Counted from the first letter of the stretch, positions 53,801 to 61,322 are shown. The stretch is DNA of 64,000 bases from Dissulfurispira thermophila (GCF_014701235.1 NZ_AP022873.1:1612001-1676000), one strand, 5' to 3'. Translations and numbers: made by a program. The notes: generated by a model from the sequence alone, not told the origin.

Positions 53801-53903
53801 TCACAGGCAGATTGCGATAGCCCATAATGCCAAAGACTAAAATCCCGAGCATGATCAGAGTTGTTGTAACAGGTCTCTTTATAAAGGTATCGGATATATT
53901 CAT
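50820..53903 (-). CDS. RND efflux permease (AcrB/MdtB-like)
   Basis: 1027 aa. Begins NISDTFIKRPVTTTLIMLGI; typical segments LPVSDLPNVDFPTLLVTANL, PGASPETMASAVATPLEKQF, LAVQRQPGTNTVEVAGAV, LTLSVGFLVDDAIVMLENIV (with the proton-relay Asp pair in helix 4), and SRFIKPAREV. Repeats of 6+6 helices with two large periplasmic loops. MdtB/MdtC- or MuxB-like by sequence. 2 bp after the adaptor gene, whose product should assemble with it. Confidence 0.96.
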   Translation of the reverse strand: MNISDTFIKRPVTTTLIMLGILVFGIMGYRNLPVSDLPNVDFPTLLVTANLPGASPETMASAVATPLEKQFSTIAGLDSMTSVNALGVTQITLQFDLSRSIDAAAQDVQAMITKAAPQLPPGMPAPPTYQKVNPADQPILYFALTSPTLPLYSLNEYADTLIAQRISMVNGVAQVQIFGPQKYAVRVQVDPKAIASRKIGIDEVEKAIRSGNVNLPTGTLYGTHRLYTIQATGQLTTAAQYGPLIVAYRSGSPVRLQDIAAVADGVENNKVAAWYGTNNRLQRAIVLAVQRQPGTNTVEVAGAVKKLVSDLKKQFPASVSMEILYDRSVSIRDSVNDVKFTLMLTVFLVVLVIFIFLRNLSATLIPAMALPFSIVGTFAVMYLMGYSLDNLSLMALTLSVGFLVDDAIVMLENIVRHMEEGEKPMEAAFRGSKEIGFTILSMTISLVAVFIPVLFMGGIIGRLFHEFSVTISAAILISGIVSLTLTPMMSSRFIKPAREVKHNRLYLASERFFEWMLNIYKTTLSWALRHRLLIIAGSGIIMILTIILFIKMPKGFLPNEDKGMVFVVTEAAQGVSFDDMVRHQKALAEIVQKEPYVEGFMSAVGPGPGSPSTNNGRMFMHLKPRSERDMSVDEFIEYLRPKLASVPGIRAFLQNPPTIRIGGQLTKSLYQFTLKGSDTRELYHYSQVLEEKMRTLPMLQDVTSDLQIKNPQLNVEIDRNKAESLGVTAEQIENALWNAYGSRWISTIYAPNNQYQVIIEVKPEYQMDPSALSMLYVRSSKGQLIPINAVAQLSQGLGPMTVNHAGQLPSVTISFNLKPGVSLGDAVSSIGKLSHSILPGTITTSFQGAAQAFQSSLKGLGILLIMAVFVIYMVLGILYESFIHPVTILSALPFAGFGALVTLMLFGVDLNIYSFVGIILLIGLVKKNGIMMIDFALDAQRERSKNAVDAIYEACIIRFRPIMMTTMAALLGALPIAIGFGAGAEARQPLGLAVVGGLLFSQMLTLYVTPVVYVYMDRLQGKFMRRS

Positions 53904-53905
53904 CT

Positions 53906-55018
53906 TTATTTTTTTATCTCTATCTTAGCCCCTGAAACAAGTCTGATCTGACCGTCAGTAACAACAACCTCTCCAGCCTGAATTCCCTTTTCAATCACAA
54001 TTTCCTGATTATATCTCATACCTGTAACAACAGGTCTTAATTCTACTGTGTTGTCAGACCTTACGATAAATACATGCTGACCTTCCTGTCCTGTCTGGAC
54101 AGCCTGATGTGGAATAACAATCGCATTACGCTGAATGCCGAGTGTAAGTGATACATTAACAAACTGTCCAGGCCACAACATTTTATCCTTGTTTGGAAAG
54201 GCTGCCTTGAGCATTATAGTTCCGGTGGATGGATCAACTGCATTGTTCATAAACACAAGTTCTCCTAATGTAGAGTAAGTTTCACTGCCCTGAATAATCG
54301 CCTCGGTTTTTAATTTTTTAGCAGACATGGCTTTTTTAATCCTTATAAGTTCCTGTTCTGGCACAGAGAAGCTCACATATATAGGGCTAATTTGATTAAT
54401 GACAGCCATAACAGTATCATTGGCCCTTATCATATTGCCCTGATGGACAAGGATGCTCCCTATTCGTCCATCAATAGGAGAACGCAGGTAACAGTATTGT
54501 AGTTGAAGCCGGGCATTTTCAAGCGCAGCCTTATCAGCCTTCACTATTGCCTTAAGCGCCTCATAATTAGTGCGAACCTTGTCATACTGCTGCTTTGATA
54601 CTAACTCTTCTTTAAAGAGTTCATCATAACGCTGCACATCGATCCCTGCATTCTCTGCCTGAACAGTATCCCTCACCAGATTTGCCTCTACTTGTCTTAC
54701 AGCCTCTTCAAATGGACGTGGATCTATTAAGAACAAGAGTTCGCCTTTCTTTACATCCCTGCCTTCCTGAAAATAAACTGCAGAAAGCTGCCCATCTACA
54801 CGAGATTTCAACGATACAGTAGAATAAGCCTCGACATTGCCAATAGCACGCAACTCTACAGGAACATCTTTCTGGACTGCAGTACCTACTTTTACAGGCA
54901 CTGCAGGAACTGATTTTGATTTTTTCGAAAATGAATCTCTACCTTTACACGCTGTAAGAAATAAAAAAACAGTGCAAAAAAGCAGAATAATTGCAGATGA
55001 GAAAAACCTTCGCATCAA
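53906..55018 (-). CDS. RND periplasmic adaptor (MdtA-like)
   Basis: 370 aa. Lipobox-like signal (AIILLFCTVFLFLTACKGRD, Cys near 24). Lipoyl halves VELRAIGNVEAYSTVSLKSR and YLRSPIDGRIGSILVHQGNM, coiled coil between them (about 100-170), and MPK-like barrel with TGMRYNQEIVIEKGIQAGEV. Partner of the RND permease downstream; overlaps the first tolC gene by 4 bp. Confidence 0.95.
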   Translation of the reverse strand: MMRRFFSSAIILLFCTVFLFLTACKGRDSFSKKSKSVPAVPVKVGTAVQKDVPVELRAIGNVEAYSTVSLKSRVDGQLSAVYFQEGRDVKKGELLFLIDPRPFEEAVRQVEANLVRDTVQAENAGIDVQRYDELFKEELVSKQQYDKVRTNYEALKAIVKADKAALENARLQLQYCYLRSPIDGRIGSILVHQGNMIRANDTVMAVINQISPIYVSFSVPEQELIRIKKAMSAKKLKTEAIIQGSETYSTLGELVFMNNAVDPSTGTIMLKAAFPNKDKMLWPGQFVNVSLTLGIQRNAIVIPHQAVQTGQEGQHVFIVRSDNTVELRPVVTGMRYNQEIVIEKGIQAGEVVVTDGQIRLVSGAKIEIKK

Positions 55019-56346
55019 TGTTGTCCTCCTTGAACCTTTGCTACCACTGTCTTTAACATTTGTCCTGTAACACGTTGAAGTCTGATCAGAGCAAGCTGAT
55101 AGTTATAGTTTGCATCTGCCAACTGTCTCTCAGATGCAATAAGCAATGTGTTTGCATCAATGACATCAATGCTATTAGCAAGGCCAAATTGGTATTGCCT
55201 TGAGACAGAATTATAATTATCCATTGCAAATGCTCTCTGGTCTTCAAAAGACTTCAAAACTCCTTTCTGTGTTTGAAAATCAAGATAAGCATTTTCAACC
55301 TCGATGCTTATACTCTTTTTTAAATCTTCATATAAAAGTTCTACCTGTCTCTGCTTTGCCTCTGCCTCTCTTACTTCAGCCTTTCTCAGTCCTCCTTCAA
55401 AAAATGGAAAATTCAATCTAATGCCTCCGTATATACTCTCTTTATTCAAAAATGTTGATGATGGATCTTCGTTCTTTCCTGTATAAACACCTTCTATAGA
55501 AAGAGTTGGCCAGTAAGCACCCCTGATATATCCAACCTGCTGTTGCACAACCTTTTTTTGCAGTCCCAGTGCCTTTAGCTCTGCCCTTTCCGTAAGAGCT
55601 GTCTGTTTAAGGAAATCAAGATTATCTACTATATGTATATGCTCTCTGCTGTCTATTGGTTCTTTAATAGTAAAGTCCTCATTTAATCCAACAACCCTTG
55701 CAAGCATAGCCTTTGCAAGTCTAAGATTATTTTCCGACTTTATCAGTTCAGCCTGAGCACCTGAAAGTTCAGCCTCTGCCCTTAAGACATCCGTTTTTGT
55801 AACTTCTCCAACTTTAAGCCTTATTACTGCTGCATCCCTGTGTTTTGTCATGCGGTCAAAATTGCTCTTTGCAATCTCAACGGCCTTCTTTGCACGCAGA
55901 ACATCATAATAGGCTGACGCAACATTGAAAATATATGCCTCCTTCACAGCATAGAGGTCATACTTACTCTTTTCAATGCCTTCCTTTGATATATTGAAAG
56001 CAGTTATCTCCCTTCCACTGATTGAGAATGATTGATCAAGCCTGATTCCCCATGATGTAGAGTCATTCGGCTGAATAACAGAGCCTGTAGATGATCTTTT
56101 ATCTTTGCTGTACTTCGTGTAACTGCCAAAAGCAGAAAGTTTTGGAAGCAAAACTGAGACAGCCTTATCCTTTACCCTTTCTGCAATATATAGGTCTTCT
56201 TCGGATATCTTTATTCTCTCGGAACGTTTGAGGGCTATCCTATAAAAGTCTTCAAGAGAATACTCCTGTGCTGATGAGATGCCAACAGACAGCATGACTG
56301 CTATCAAAACTACACAAAGCAAAAGAATAGGTCTTGAAATAATCAC
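55015..56346 (-). CDS. tolC: TolC-family outer-membrane channel (first copy)
   Basis: 443 aa. Signal peptide (PILLLCVVLIAVMLSVGISS). Efflux domains: ISEEDLYIAERVKDKAVSVL, LPKLSAFGSYTKYSKDK, VGEVTKTDVLRAEAELSGAQ and YQFGLANSIDVIDANTLLIA. It overlaps the TetR gene by 4 bp and the adaptor gene by 4 bp, so it is translationally coupled to both. Confidence 0.94.
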   Translation of the reverse strand: MIISRPILLLCVVLIAVMLSVGISSAQEYSLEDFYRIALKRSERIKISEEDLYIAERVKDKAVSVLLPKLSAFGSYTKYSKDKRSSTGSVIQPNDSTSWGIRLDQSFSISGREITAFNISKEGIEKSKYDLYAVKEAYIFNVASAYYDVLRAKKAVEIAKSNFDRMTKHRDAAVIRLKVGEVTKTDVLRAEAELSGAQAELIKSENNLRLAKAMLARVVGLNEDFTIKEPIDSREHIHIVDNLDFLKQTALTERAELKALGLQKKVVQQQVGYIRGAYWPTLSIEGVYTGKNEDPSSTFLNKESIYGGIRLNFPFFEGGLRKAEVREAEAKQRQVELLYEDLKKSISIEVENAYLDFQTQKGVLKSFEDQRAFAMDNYNSVSRQYQFGLANSIDVIDANTLLIASERQLADANYNYQLALIRLQRVTGQMLKTVVAKVQGGQH

Positions 56347-56969
56347 GACATCCTCTCCTGTCTGCTTACTGGTTTTAATGTCCCATTTACAAAGATATTT
56401 ACATACTCTCTGATCGTCATTTCTGTATCATCGCCCTTATATTTCTTTCTCTTCTTTAATTCCTGGCCGGTAAAGTATGAAAAGAACATGCCCAGAAACG
56501 CTCTCGCACCAAGTTCGGAATTGAAGTCCTTCAACAGTCCCTTTGTCTTCAATTTTTCAAAATAGGAGGCAAGGGTTTTGATTACATCATCAATAATAGA
56601 ATTATGAATCATATGGATTTTCTCAGGATACCTGTGCATCTCGGAATGCATTATCTGTATCAAATTCTTTTTTGATGAGAGTGTTTCTAAAAATCTTTTT
56701 GCAATAACATTTAATGCCATTTCATATGGCATCCCCTCTACTTCCGGCAATAAATCTTTTAGTGCTGGGAGAAATGAACGGGTAACTATAACATTCTCGA
56801 AGAGGTTTTCCTTTGACGGAAAATGCCTGAATAATGTGACCTCTGCTATCCCCGATGCCCTTGCTATCTCCTTTGTTGTAGCCCCAAGATAGCCTTTCTG
56901 GGAAAATAGCTCCAGTGCCGCTTCAAGAATTTTATCCCTCGTGGATTTAGTATCTTTTGAATCGCTCAT
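56343..56969 (-). CDS. TetR-family transcriptional repressor
   Basis: 208 aa. N-terminal helix-turn-helix: RDKILEAALELFSQKGYLGA, TTKEIARASGIAEVTLFRHF and PSKENLFENV. C-terminal ligand domain with VEGMPYEMALNVIAKRFLET. It is the first gene of the eleven-gene efflux operon and its promoter overlaps a 20-bp palindrome, so autoregulation and drug-induced expression of the pumps are likely. Confidence 0.94.
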   Translation of the reverse strand: MSDSKDTKSTRDKILEAALELFSQKGYLGATTKEIARASGIAEVTLFRHFPSKENLFENVIVTRSFLPALKDLLPEVEGMPYEMALNVIAKRFLETLSSKKNLIQIMHSEMHRYPEKIHMIHNSIIDDVIKTLASYFEKLKTKGLLKDFNSELGARAFLGMFFSYFTGQELKKRKKYKGDDTEMTIREYVNIFVNGTLKPVSRQERMS

Positions 56970-56989
56970 TTAAACCTCTGCTTTATTTT

Positions 56990-57009
56990 ATGTAAGTGCC
57001 TACTTACAT
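56990..57009. promoter_or_regulatory. TetR-type operator palindrome
   Basis: ATGTAAGT-GCCT-ACTTACAT: perfect 8-bp arms around a 4-bp centre, covering the end of the -10 box and start site of the TetR promoter. Typical size and layout for a TetR-family operator. Confidence 0.8.
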
Positions 57010-57036
57010 TATAAGGGAAACATACTCGCCTGTCAA
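57008..57036 (-). promoter_or_regulatory. Consensus sigma-70 promoter of the efflux operon
   Basis: Read on the minus strand: TTGACA (57036-57031), 17-bp spacer, TATAAT (57013-57008). Both hexamers match the consensus. The leader to the TetR ATG at 56969 is about 30 bp. Confidence 0.85.
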
Positions 57037-57045
57037 GAAAAAAAA

Positions 57046-57075
57046 TTGACTTACGCAAAAAGCACGGTTTATGAT
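57046..57075 (+). promoter_or_regulatory. Predicted promoter of the tup operon
   Basis: TTGACT (57046-57051), an 18-bp spacer and TATGAT (57070-57075). It diverges from the TetR promoter, with only 9 bp between the two -35 boxes. It argues against the TTG at 57046 being the tupA start. Confidence 0.6.
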
Positions 57076-57096
57076 TGTAGTAACAAGAGACAATAC

Positions 57097-57933
57097 ATGC
57101 TCAAAAGAAGTTTCATATTAGCACTGGTTGTATCGGCTTTTCTCGCCTCGGTAGTCTCCGCCGAGACCAGGATACGCTGTGCATCAACCACAAGCACACA
57201 GAATTCGGGATTGTTCGATTACATTCTTCCAATATTCGAGAAAAAGGCAGGCATTAAGGTAGATGTAGTTGCTGTTGGCACTGGCGCTGCCATAGAGATA
57301 GGCAAAAGGGGAGATGCCGATGTGGTTTTTGTCCACGCAAAGGAGCAGGAATTAAAGGCTGTTGAAGAAGGATATTTCGTGAACCGCCATGATGTCATGT
57401 ATAACGACTTCGTTATTATCGGTCCTGCAAATGATCCTTTGAAGATAAAAGGCATAAAGTCAGCAACAGAGGCTTTCAAAAAGATTGCAGAAAATAATTA
57501 TCCATTTGTTTCGAGAGGAGATAAATCAGGAACTCATACAAAGGAATTATCTCTCTGGAAGAAGGCAGGCATTGAGCCTAAAGGTCAGAAATGGTACCTT
57601 GAAGTGGGACAGGGCATGGAAAAGACCCAGAGGATTGCCAATGAAAAGCGGGCATATACACTGACAGACAGAGGCACATGGCTTGCTACAAAGGATAAGG
57701 ACAGGCTCGAGATGAAGATTATCCTTGAGGGTGAACCTGTATTGTTCAATCAGTATGGTGTGATGGCAGTAAATCCAGAGAAACATAAACATGTAAAATA
57801 CAGAGAGGCAATGGAATTCATAAACTGGCTCATATCAGAGGAAGGACAGCATACCATTGCATCCTTTAAGGATAAGCACGGAAATCAGTTGTTTATTCCG
57901 AATGCAAGAAGTGGTGTCCCCAAAAAATCGTAA
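57097..57933 (+). CDS. tupA: Tungstate-binding protein TupA
   Basis: 278 aa from ATG 57097, which begins a signal peptide (MLKRSFILALVVSAFLASVV); the longer frame from TTG 57046 runs through the promoter. Binding domain: RCASTTSTQNSGLFDYILPI, VVAVGTGAAIEIGKRGDADV, VFVHAKEQE, PFVSRGDKSGTHTKELSLWK and YTLTDRGTWLATKDKDRLEM. These match TupA/WtpA-like tungstate receptors. The last three codons lie in the GTCCCC palindrome. The operon continues with a MntA-HepT pair before tupB and tupC. Confidence 0.94.
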   Translation: MLKRSFILALVVSAFLASVVSAETRIRCASTTSTQNSGLFDYILPIFEKKAGIKVDVVAVGTGAAIEIGKRGDADVVFVHAKEQELKAVEEGYFVNRHDVMYNDFVIIGPANDPLKIKGIKSATEAFKKIAENNYPFVSRGDKSGTHTKELSLWKKAGIEPKGQKWYLEVGQGMEKTQRIANEKRAYTLTDRGTWLATKDKDRLEMKIILEGEPVLFNQYGVMAVNPEKHKHVKYREAMEFINWLISEEGQHTIASFKDKHGNQLFIPNARSGVPKKS

Positions 57934-57947
57934 GATTTTTGGGGACA
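57915..57947. repeat. GTCCCC palindrome, copy 1 (end of tupA)
   Basis: Arms TGTCCCCAAAAAATC and GATTTTTGGGGACA with loop GTAA and one unpaired A. 14 bp of the left arm and 11 bp of the right arm are identical to the copy inside tupC (59724-59752). It covers the tupA stop codon and might act as an intercistronic hairpin. Confidence 0.75.
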
Positions 57948-57976
57948 TCTTTACACGATATGTTAAAATAACCCTG

Positions 57977-58384
57977 ATGGATACTCAGGGCATACTATCA
58001 GGGATCAAGGCATTTCTTGACAATAGAATGGAGATATTACTTGCCTTTGTTTTTGGCTCGTTTACTGAAGAAAGGCTCACAGAGGAAAGCGATGTGGATG
58101 TAGCGATACTTTTCAAGGATAATCCTGACCTCTCCCTTCTGACTGAAATAATGGATGGCATATCAAAGATTACAGGACGAGAGACTGATGTAGTTGTTTT
58201 AAATAACGCCTCTCCGATAATAAAGATGCAGGTCTTAAAAAAGGGTCAGGTGGTAAAAAAGGCGAATCATAGCGTCTACAACGAGTTTTTTCTCCGGACA
58301 GTCAGAGAATATGATGACCTGAAGATGGTGAGAAAACAGCAGGAAGAAAACATACTCAAGGGAAGGCTTTATGTTAGAACCTGA
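57977..58384 (+). CDS. mntA: MntA-like nucleotidyltransferase antitoxin (tup operon copy)
   Basis: 135 aa from ATG 57977; the frame is open 40 codons upstream but that part overlaps tupA. Motif GSFTEERLTEESDVDVAILF with GS and DxD intact, and GRETDVVVLNNASPIIKMQV. Longer than the 39264 copy. It overlaps the hepT gene by 14 bp. Confidence 0.9.
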   Translation: MDTQGILSGIKAFLDNRMEILLAFVFGSFTEERLTEESDVDVAILFKDNPDLSLLTEIMDGISKITGRETDVVVLNNASPIIKMQVLKKGQVVKKANHSVYNEFFLRTVREYDDLKMVRKQQEENILKGRLYVRT

Positions 58385-58799
58385 TGTAATCCTTGCAAAG
58401 GTTGGAAATATCCAGAGGTGTCTGAGAAGGATCAGTGAAGTTACAGACAACGACCCTGATGCCCTCAATGAGATAGATAAACAGGATATATTTGTCTTGA
58501 ATCTGCAGAGGGCCATAGAGGCAACTATTGATATCGCAACTCATGTCATAGCCTCTGAAGGACTCGGGCTCGCCACAACTATAAAAGAAAACTTCAAGCT
58601 CCTGAGGGATGCGGGGATAATTGGCGATGAAGTCATGAAGAAAATGCAATCAATGGTTGGTTTCAGAAATATAGCCATCCATGACTATACGTCCATTGAT
58701 ACAGATATCCTGAAATCAATCCTCAAAAATAACCTGAAGGACATAGAAGAATTCTATACATTGATTCTCAAAAGATTTAATATCTGTAAGCAAAACTGA
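58371..58799 (+). CDS. hepT: HepT-like toxin RNase (tup operon copy)
   Basis: 142 aa, HEPN fold. RNase motif Rx4HxY intact as RNIAIHDY near residue 98. IFVLNLQRAIEATIDIATHV and MVGFRNIAIHDYTSIDTDIL are typical. It sits between the antitoxin gene and tupB with 2-bp and overlap spacing, so a toxin-antitoxin pair is embedded in the tungstate transport operon. Confidence 0.9.
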   Translation: MLEPDVILAKVGNIQRCLRRISEVTDNDPDALNEIDKQDIFVLNLQRAIEATIDIATHVIASEGLGLATTIKENFKLLRDAGIIGDEVMKKMQSMVGFRNIAIHDYTSIDTDILKSILKNNLKDIEEFYTLILKRFNICKQN

Positions 58800-58801
58800 T
58801 C

Positions 58802-59521
58802 ATGCATTCAATATTTCTGGGCTTTAAAGAGGCATTTCTTCTGATACTTAATCTTGATAGGGAATTGATGGACATCATATTTTTGTCTATCAGGGTCTCT
58901 GGTGCAGCACTCCTAATTTCCACTGTAATAGGACTTCCTATTGGTGCATTGTTCGGATTGAAGCGGATTCCGATGAAGACAATGCTCATCAGCATTTCAA
59001 ATACCTTCATGGGGCTTCCTCCTGTAGTTGTCGGTCTCTTCGTTTATATCCTGCTTTCAAGGAGTGGTCTACTCGGTCCTTTAGGATTGCTTTATACCCC
59101 TTCAGCAATGGTAATTGCACAGACAATCCTTGCCTTTCCCATTGTAGTATCCCTCTGCTCAACAGCCATTATAAACGTTGCCCCCATTATAAAACAGGCA
59201 TCGATGACACTCGGTGCAACACAATTTCAAACATCTCTCACAATTATAAAAGAGGCAAGATATGGGATAATATCAGGTATAGTTGCTGCATTTGGAAGAG
59301 TCATGGCAGAGGTCGGGGCAATACTGATTGTTGGAGGCAACATAGCAGGCTACACAAGGGTCATGACAACCACCATTGCACTTGAGACAGACAAGGGAAA
59401 CTTTGAACTTGCAATTGCACTCGGGATTATTCTTTTGATGCTCTCTCTTATTATTAATGCAATTGTCCATTCTATACAGAGGAGGGCAATATCAGGTGCA
59501 AGGAGAATTGATACAATATGA
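58802..59521 (+). CDS. tupB: Tungstate ABC transporter permease TupB
   Basis: 239 aa. Membrane permease with the EAA-type loop EVGAILIVGGNIAGYTRVMT and helices LISTVIGLPIGALFGL, ISNTFMGLPPVVVGLFVYIL and LAFPIVVSLCSTAIINV. It follows hepT by 2 bp and overlaps tupC by 4 bp (ATGA). Confidence 0.94.
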   Translation: MHSIFLGFKEAFLLILNLDRELMDIIFLSIRVSGAALLISTVIGLPIGALFGLKRIPMKTMLISISNTFMGLPPVVVGLFVYILLSRSGLLGPLGLLYTPSAMVIAQTILAFPIVVSLCSTAIINVAPIIKQASMTLGATQFQTSLTIIKEARYGIISGIVAAFGRVMAEVGAILIVGGNIAGYTRVMTTTIALETDKGNFELAIALGIILLMLSLIINAIVHSIQRRAISGARRIDTI

Positions 59522-60207
59522 GTCTCGTCTTGAAGGTGTCTAACATATCAAAGAGTTATAATGGAAAACTTGTCCTGAAGGATTGTTCCTATTGTTTTGA
59601 TATGGGTGGGATATATGTTTTAATGGGAGCAAACGGAAGTGGTAAATCCACATTTTTGAGGATATGTGCACTCCTTGAAGAGCCTGACAGAGGAGAAGTC
59701 AATTATCTATCAAGAGGCAAGGGGTCCCCAAAAAATCCCATGATTTTTGGGGGTAATAGTAGCGTGATTAAAAAGGACATAAACCTCAGACGAAGGATAA
59801 CCCTTGTGCTTCCAGGGATAGGCATATTCAATACAACTGTTTTCAATAATGTAGCATATGGACTCAGGATAAGGGGATTAAAATCAAGAGAGATAAGAGA
59901 CAGGGTTGATAGGGTGCTCGATTTTGTCGGTCTGGCGCATAAAAGAAATCAGAATGCCCTCACCCTTTCCAGTGGCGAAATGCAGCGACTCGGTATCGCA
60001 AGGGCAATAGTTATAGAACCCGAGATACTTTTTCTTGATGAACCGACAGCATCTGTCGATAAGGAAAATACTGAAATCATAGAGCGGATTATTCTGGACA
60101 TGAAATCAGTGTCCCCCATTATTATTACCACCCATGACATGACCCAGGCAGAGAGACTCGCAGACAGCATATTGACTATGTCTGAAGGTAGGATTACTCG
60201 TGCTTAA
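59518..60207 (+). CDS. tupC: Tungstate ABC transporter ATPase TupC
   Basis: 229 aa. Walker A MGANGSGKSTFLRICALLEE near residue 38, signature ALTLSSGEMQRLGIARAI (Gly-to-Ser in LSGGE), Walker B EILFLDEPTASVD and H-loop IITTHDMTQAERLADS. Between the first strand pair and the Q-loop, residues about 65-85 (RGKGSPKNPMIFGGNSSVIK) are encoded by a palindrome also found at the end of tupA, so they look like an insertion. The Q-loop glutamine is not obvious. Confidence 0.92.
   Translation: MSLVLKVSNISKSYNGKLVLKDCSYCFDMGGIYVLMGANGSGKSTFLRICALLEEPDRGEVNYLSRGKGSPKNPMIFGGNSSVIKKDINLRRRITLVLPGIGIFNTTVFNNVAYGLRIRGLKSREIRDRVDRVLDFVGLAHKRNQNALTLSSGEMQRLGIARAIVIEPEILFLDEPTASVDKENTEIIERIILDMKSVSPIIITTHDMTQAERLADSILTMSEGRITRA
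59724..59752. repeat. GTCCCC palindrome, copy 2 (inside tupC)
   Basis: Left arm GTCCCCAAAAAATC and right arm GATTTTTGGGG with loop CCAT. The arms are identical to copy 1; only the loop differs. In-frame within the ATPase gene. Confidence 0.75.
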
Positions 60208-60247
60208 GTTGCACTTTCTACCTGTTTTTTAGTATCTTATCTAAGTA

Positions 60248-60320
60248 AAAGGTTAAGGTTAAGGCTAAGGTTGAGGAATAATTAGTTTTTTCTAAACCTT
60301 AACCTCAACCTTAACCTGAT
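60248..60320. repeat. Inverted hexamer-type repeat before tRNA-Leu
   Basis: AGGTTA/AGGCTA/AGGTTG units on the left and CCTTAA/CCTCAA units on the right, in opposite orientation with partial complementarity and an A/T loop. Very like the element at 29400-29472. A further GGTTAAGG run appears before galU. Confidence 0.7.
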
Positions 60321-60327
60321 TTGTTTT

Positions 60328-60415
60328 GCCGGAGTGGCGGAATTGGTAGACGCAAGGGATTTAAAATCCCTCGGGTCTCTGACCTGTACGAGTTCGAGTC
60401 TCGTCTCCGGCACCA
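60328..60415 (+). tRNA. tRNA-Leu(TAA)
   Basis: 88-nt class II tRNA. Acceptor GCCGGAG pairs with CTCCGGC; D-arm TGGCGGAATTGGTAGACGC; anticodon loop TTTAAAA, anticodon TAA (leucine, UUA); variable arm CGGGTCTCTGACCTG; T-arm GAGTTCGAGTCTC; discriminator A and encoded CCA. Confidence 0.96.
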
Positions 60416-60449
60416 CAAGAAGAAGGAGGTTAAGGTAAAGGTTTTTACT

Positions 60450-61322
60450 ATGAAAACATCTATTAAAAAGGCTATCCTTCCGGCTGCAGGTTTAGGCACA
60501 AGGTTTTTGCCAGCTACAAAGGCATCTCCAAAAGAAATGATGCCAATAGTTGATAAACCATTAATACAGTATGCAGTGGAAGAGTCTTTGTCATGCGGCA
60601 TAAAAGACTTCATTATTATTACGGGTAAATATAAAAGGACTATAGAAGACCACTTTGATACTTCATACAGATTGGAAGAGAAATTAAAGGCATCTGGCAA
60701 AGATAAAATGCTGCAGGAATTAAATAAACTCAATAACATCAATTTAGCATATATACGGCAGAGAGCCCCACTTGGTCTTGGTCATGCAATACTGTGTGCA
60801 AAGCCATTTGTTAAAGATGAGCCGTTTGCAGTTATCTTAAGTGATGATGTTATAGACCCTGAATACCCCTTACTAAAAGAAATGATTAAGGTTTATGAAA
60901 AAAAGAAATGCCCAATTATTGCATTAGAAGAGGTCCCGATGTCAGAAGTACATCGTTATGGTGTTATAGATGGCAGACTTGAAGGGGATATATACAAAAT
61001 AAAGAATATGGTTGAAAAACCCACCCCTGACAAAGCCCCTTCAAGCCTGGCTATAATAGGAAGGTATATACTGACACCCGAAATATTCAAGATGCTCGAA
61101 GAACAGGCTCCCGGTGCAGGAGGCGAGATACAGCTTACCGATGCCCTTAGAAAACTCGTAAAAAAGACACCAATATATGGTTATCTCATAAGAGGCAGGC
61201 GTTATGATGCAGGCGATAAATTGGGTTATTTAAAAGCAACTGTTGATTTTGCCCTTAGAAATAAGGAGTTATCAGAGGGCTTCAAGAACTATCTAATTGA
61301 TAAAGTAAAATCTCTAACATGA
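60450..61322 (+). CDS. galU: UTP-glucose-1-phosphate uridylyltransferase
   Basis: 290 aa. Start set at ATG 60450 because family sequence begins there (KKAILPAAGLGTRFLPATKA); the longer frame runs back over the tRNA. SPKEMMPIVDKPLIQYAVEE, GLGHAILCAKPFVKDEPFAV and ILSDDVIDPEYPLL are typical. Makes UDP-glucose for glycans and envelope polymers. A GGAGG lies 20 bp upstream, within GGTTAAGG-type repeat sequence. Overlaps the hsp20 gene by 4 bp. Confidence 0.95.
   Translation: MKTSIKKAILPAAGLGTRFLPATKASPKEMMPIVDKPLIQYAVEESLSCGIKDFIIITGKYKRTIEDHFDTSYRLEEKLKASGKDKMLQELNKLNNINLAYIRQRAPLGLGHAILCAKPFVKDEPFAVILSDDVIDPEYPLLKEMIKVYEKKKCPIIALEEVPMSEVHRYGVIDGRLEGDIYKIKNMVEKPTPDKAPSSLAIIGRYILTPEIFKMLEEQAPGAGGEIQLTDALRKLVKKTPIYGYLIRGRRYDAGDKLGYLKATVDFALRNKELSEGFKNYLIDKVKSLT

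Noticed and set aside
57046-57096. Upstream TTG start for tupA
   Set aside because: It coincides with a -35/-10 promoter and precedes a normal signal peptide at 57097.
60321-60449. galU start inside tRNA-Leu
   Set aside because: The reading is tRNA sequence; the family begins at 60450.
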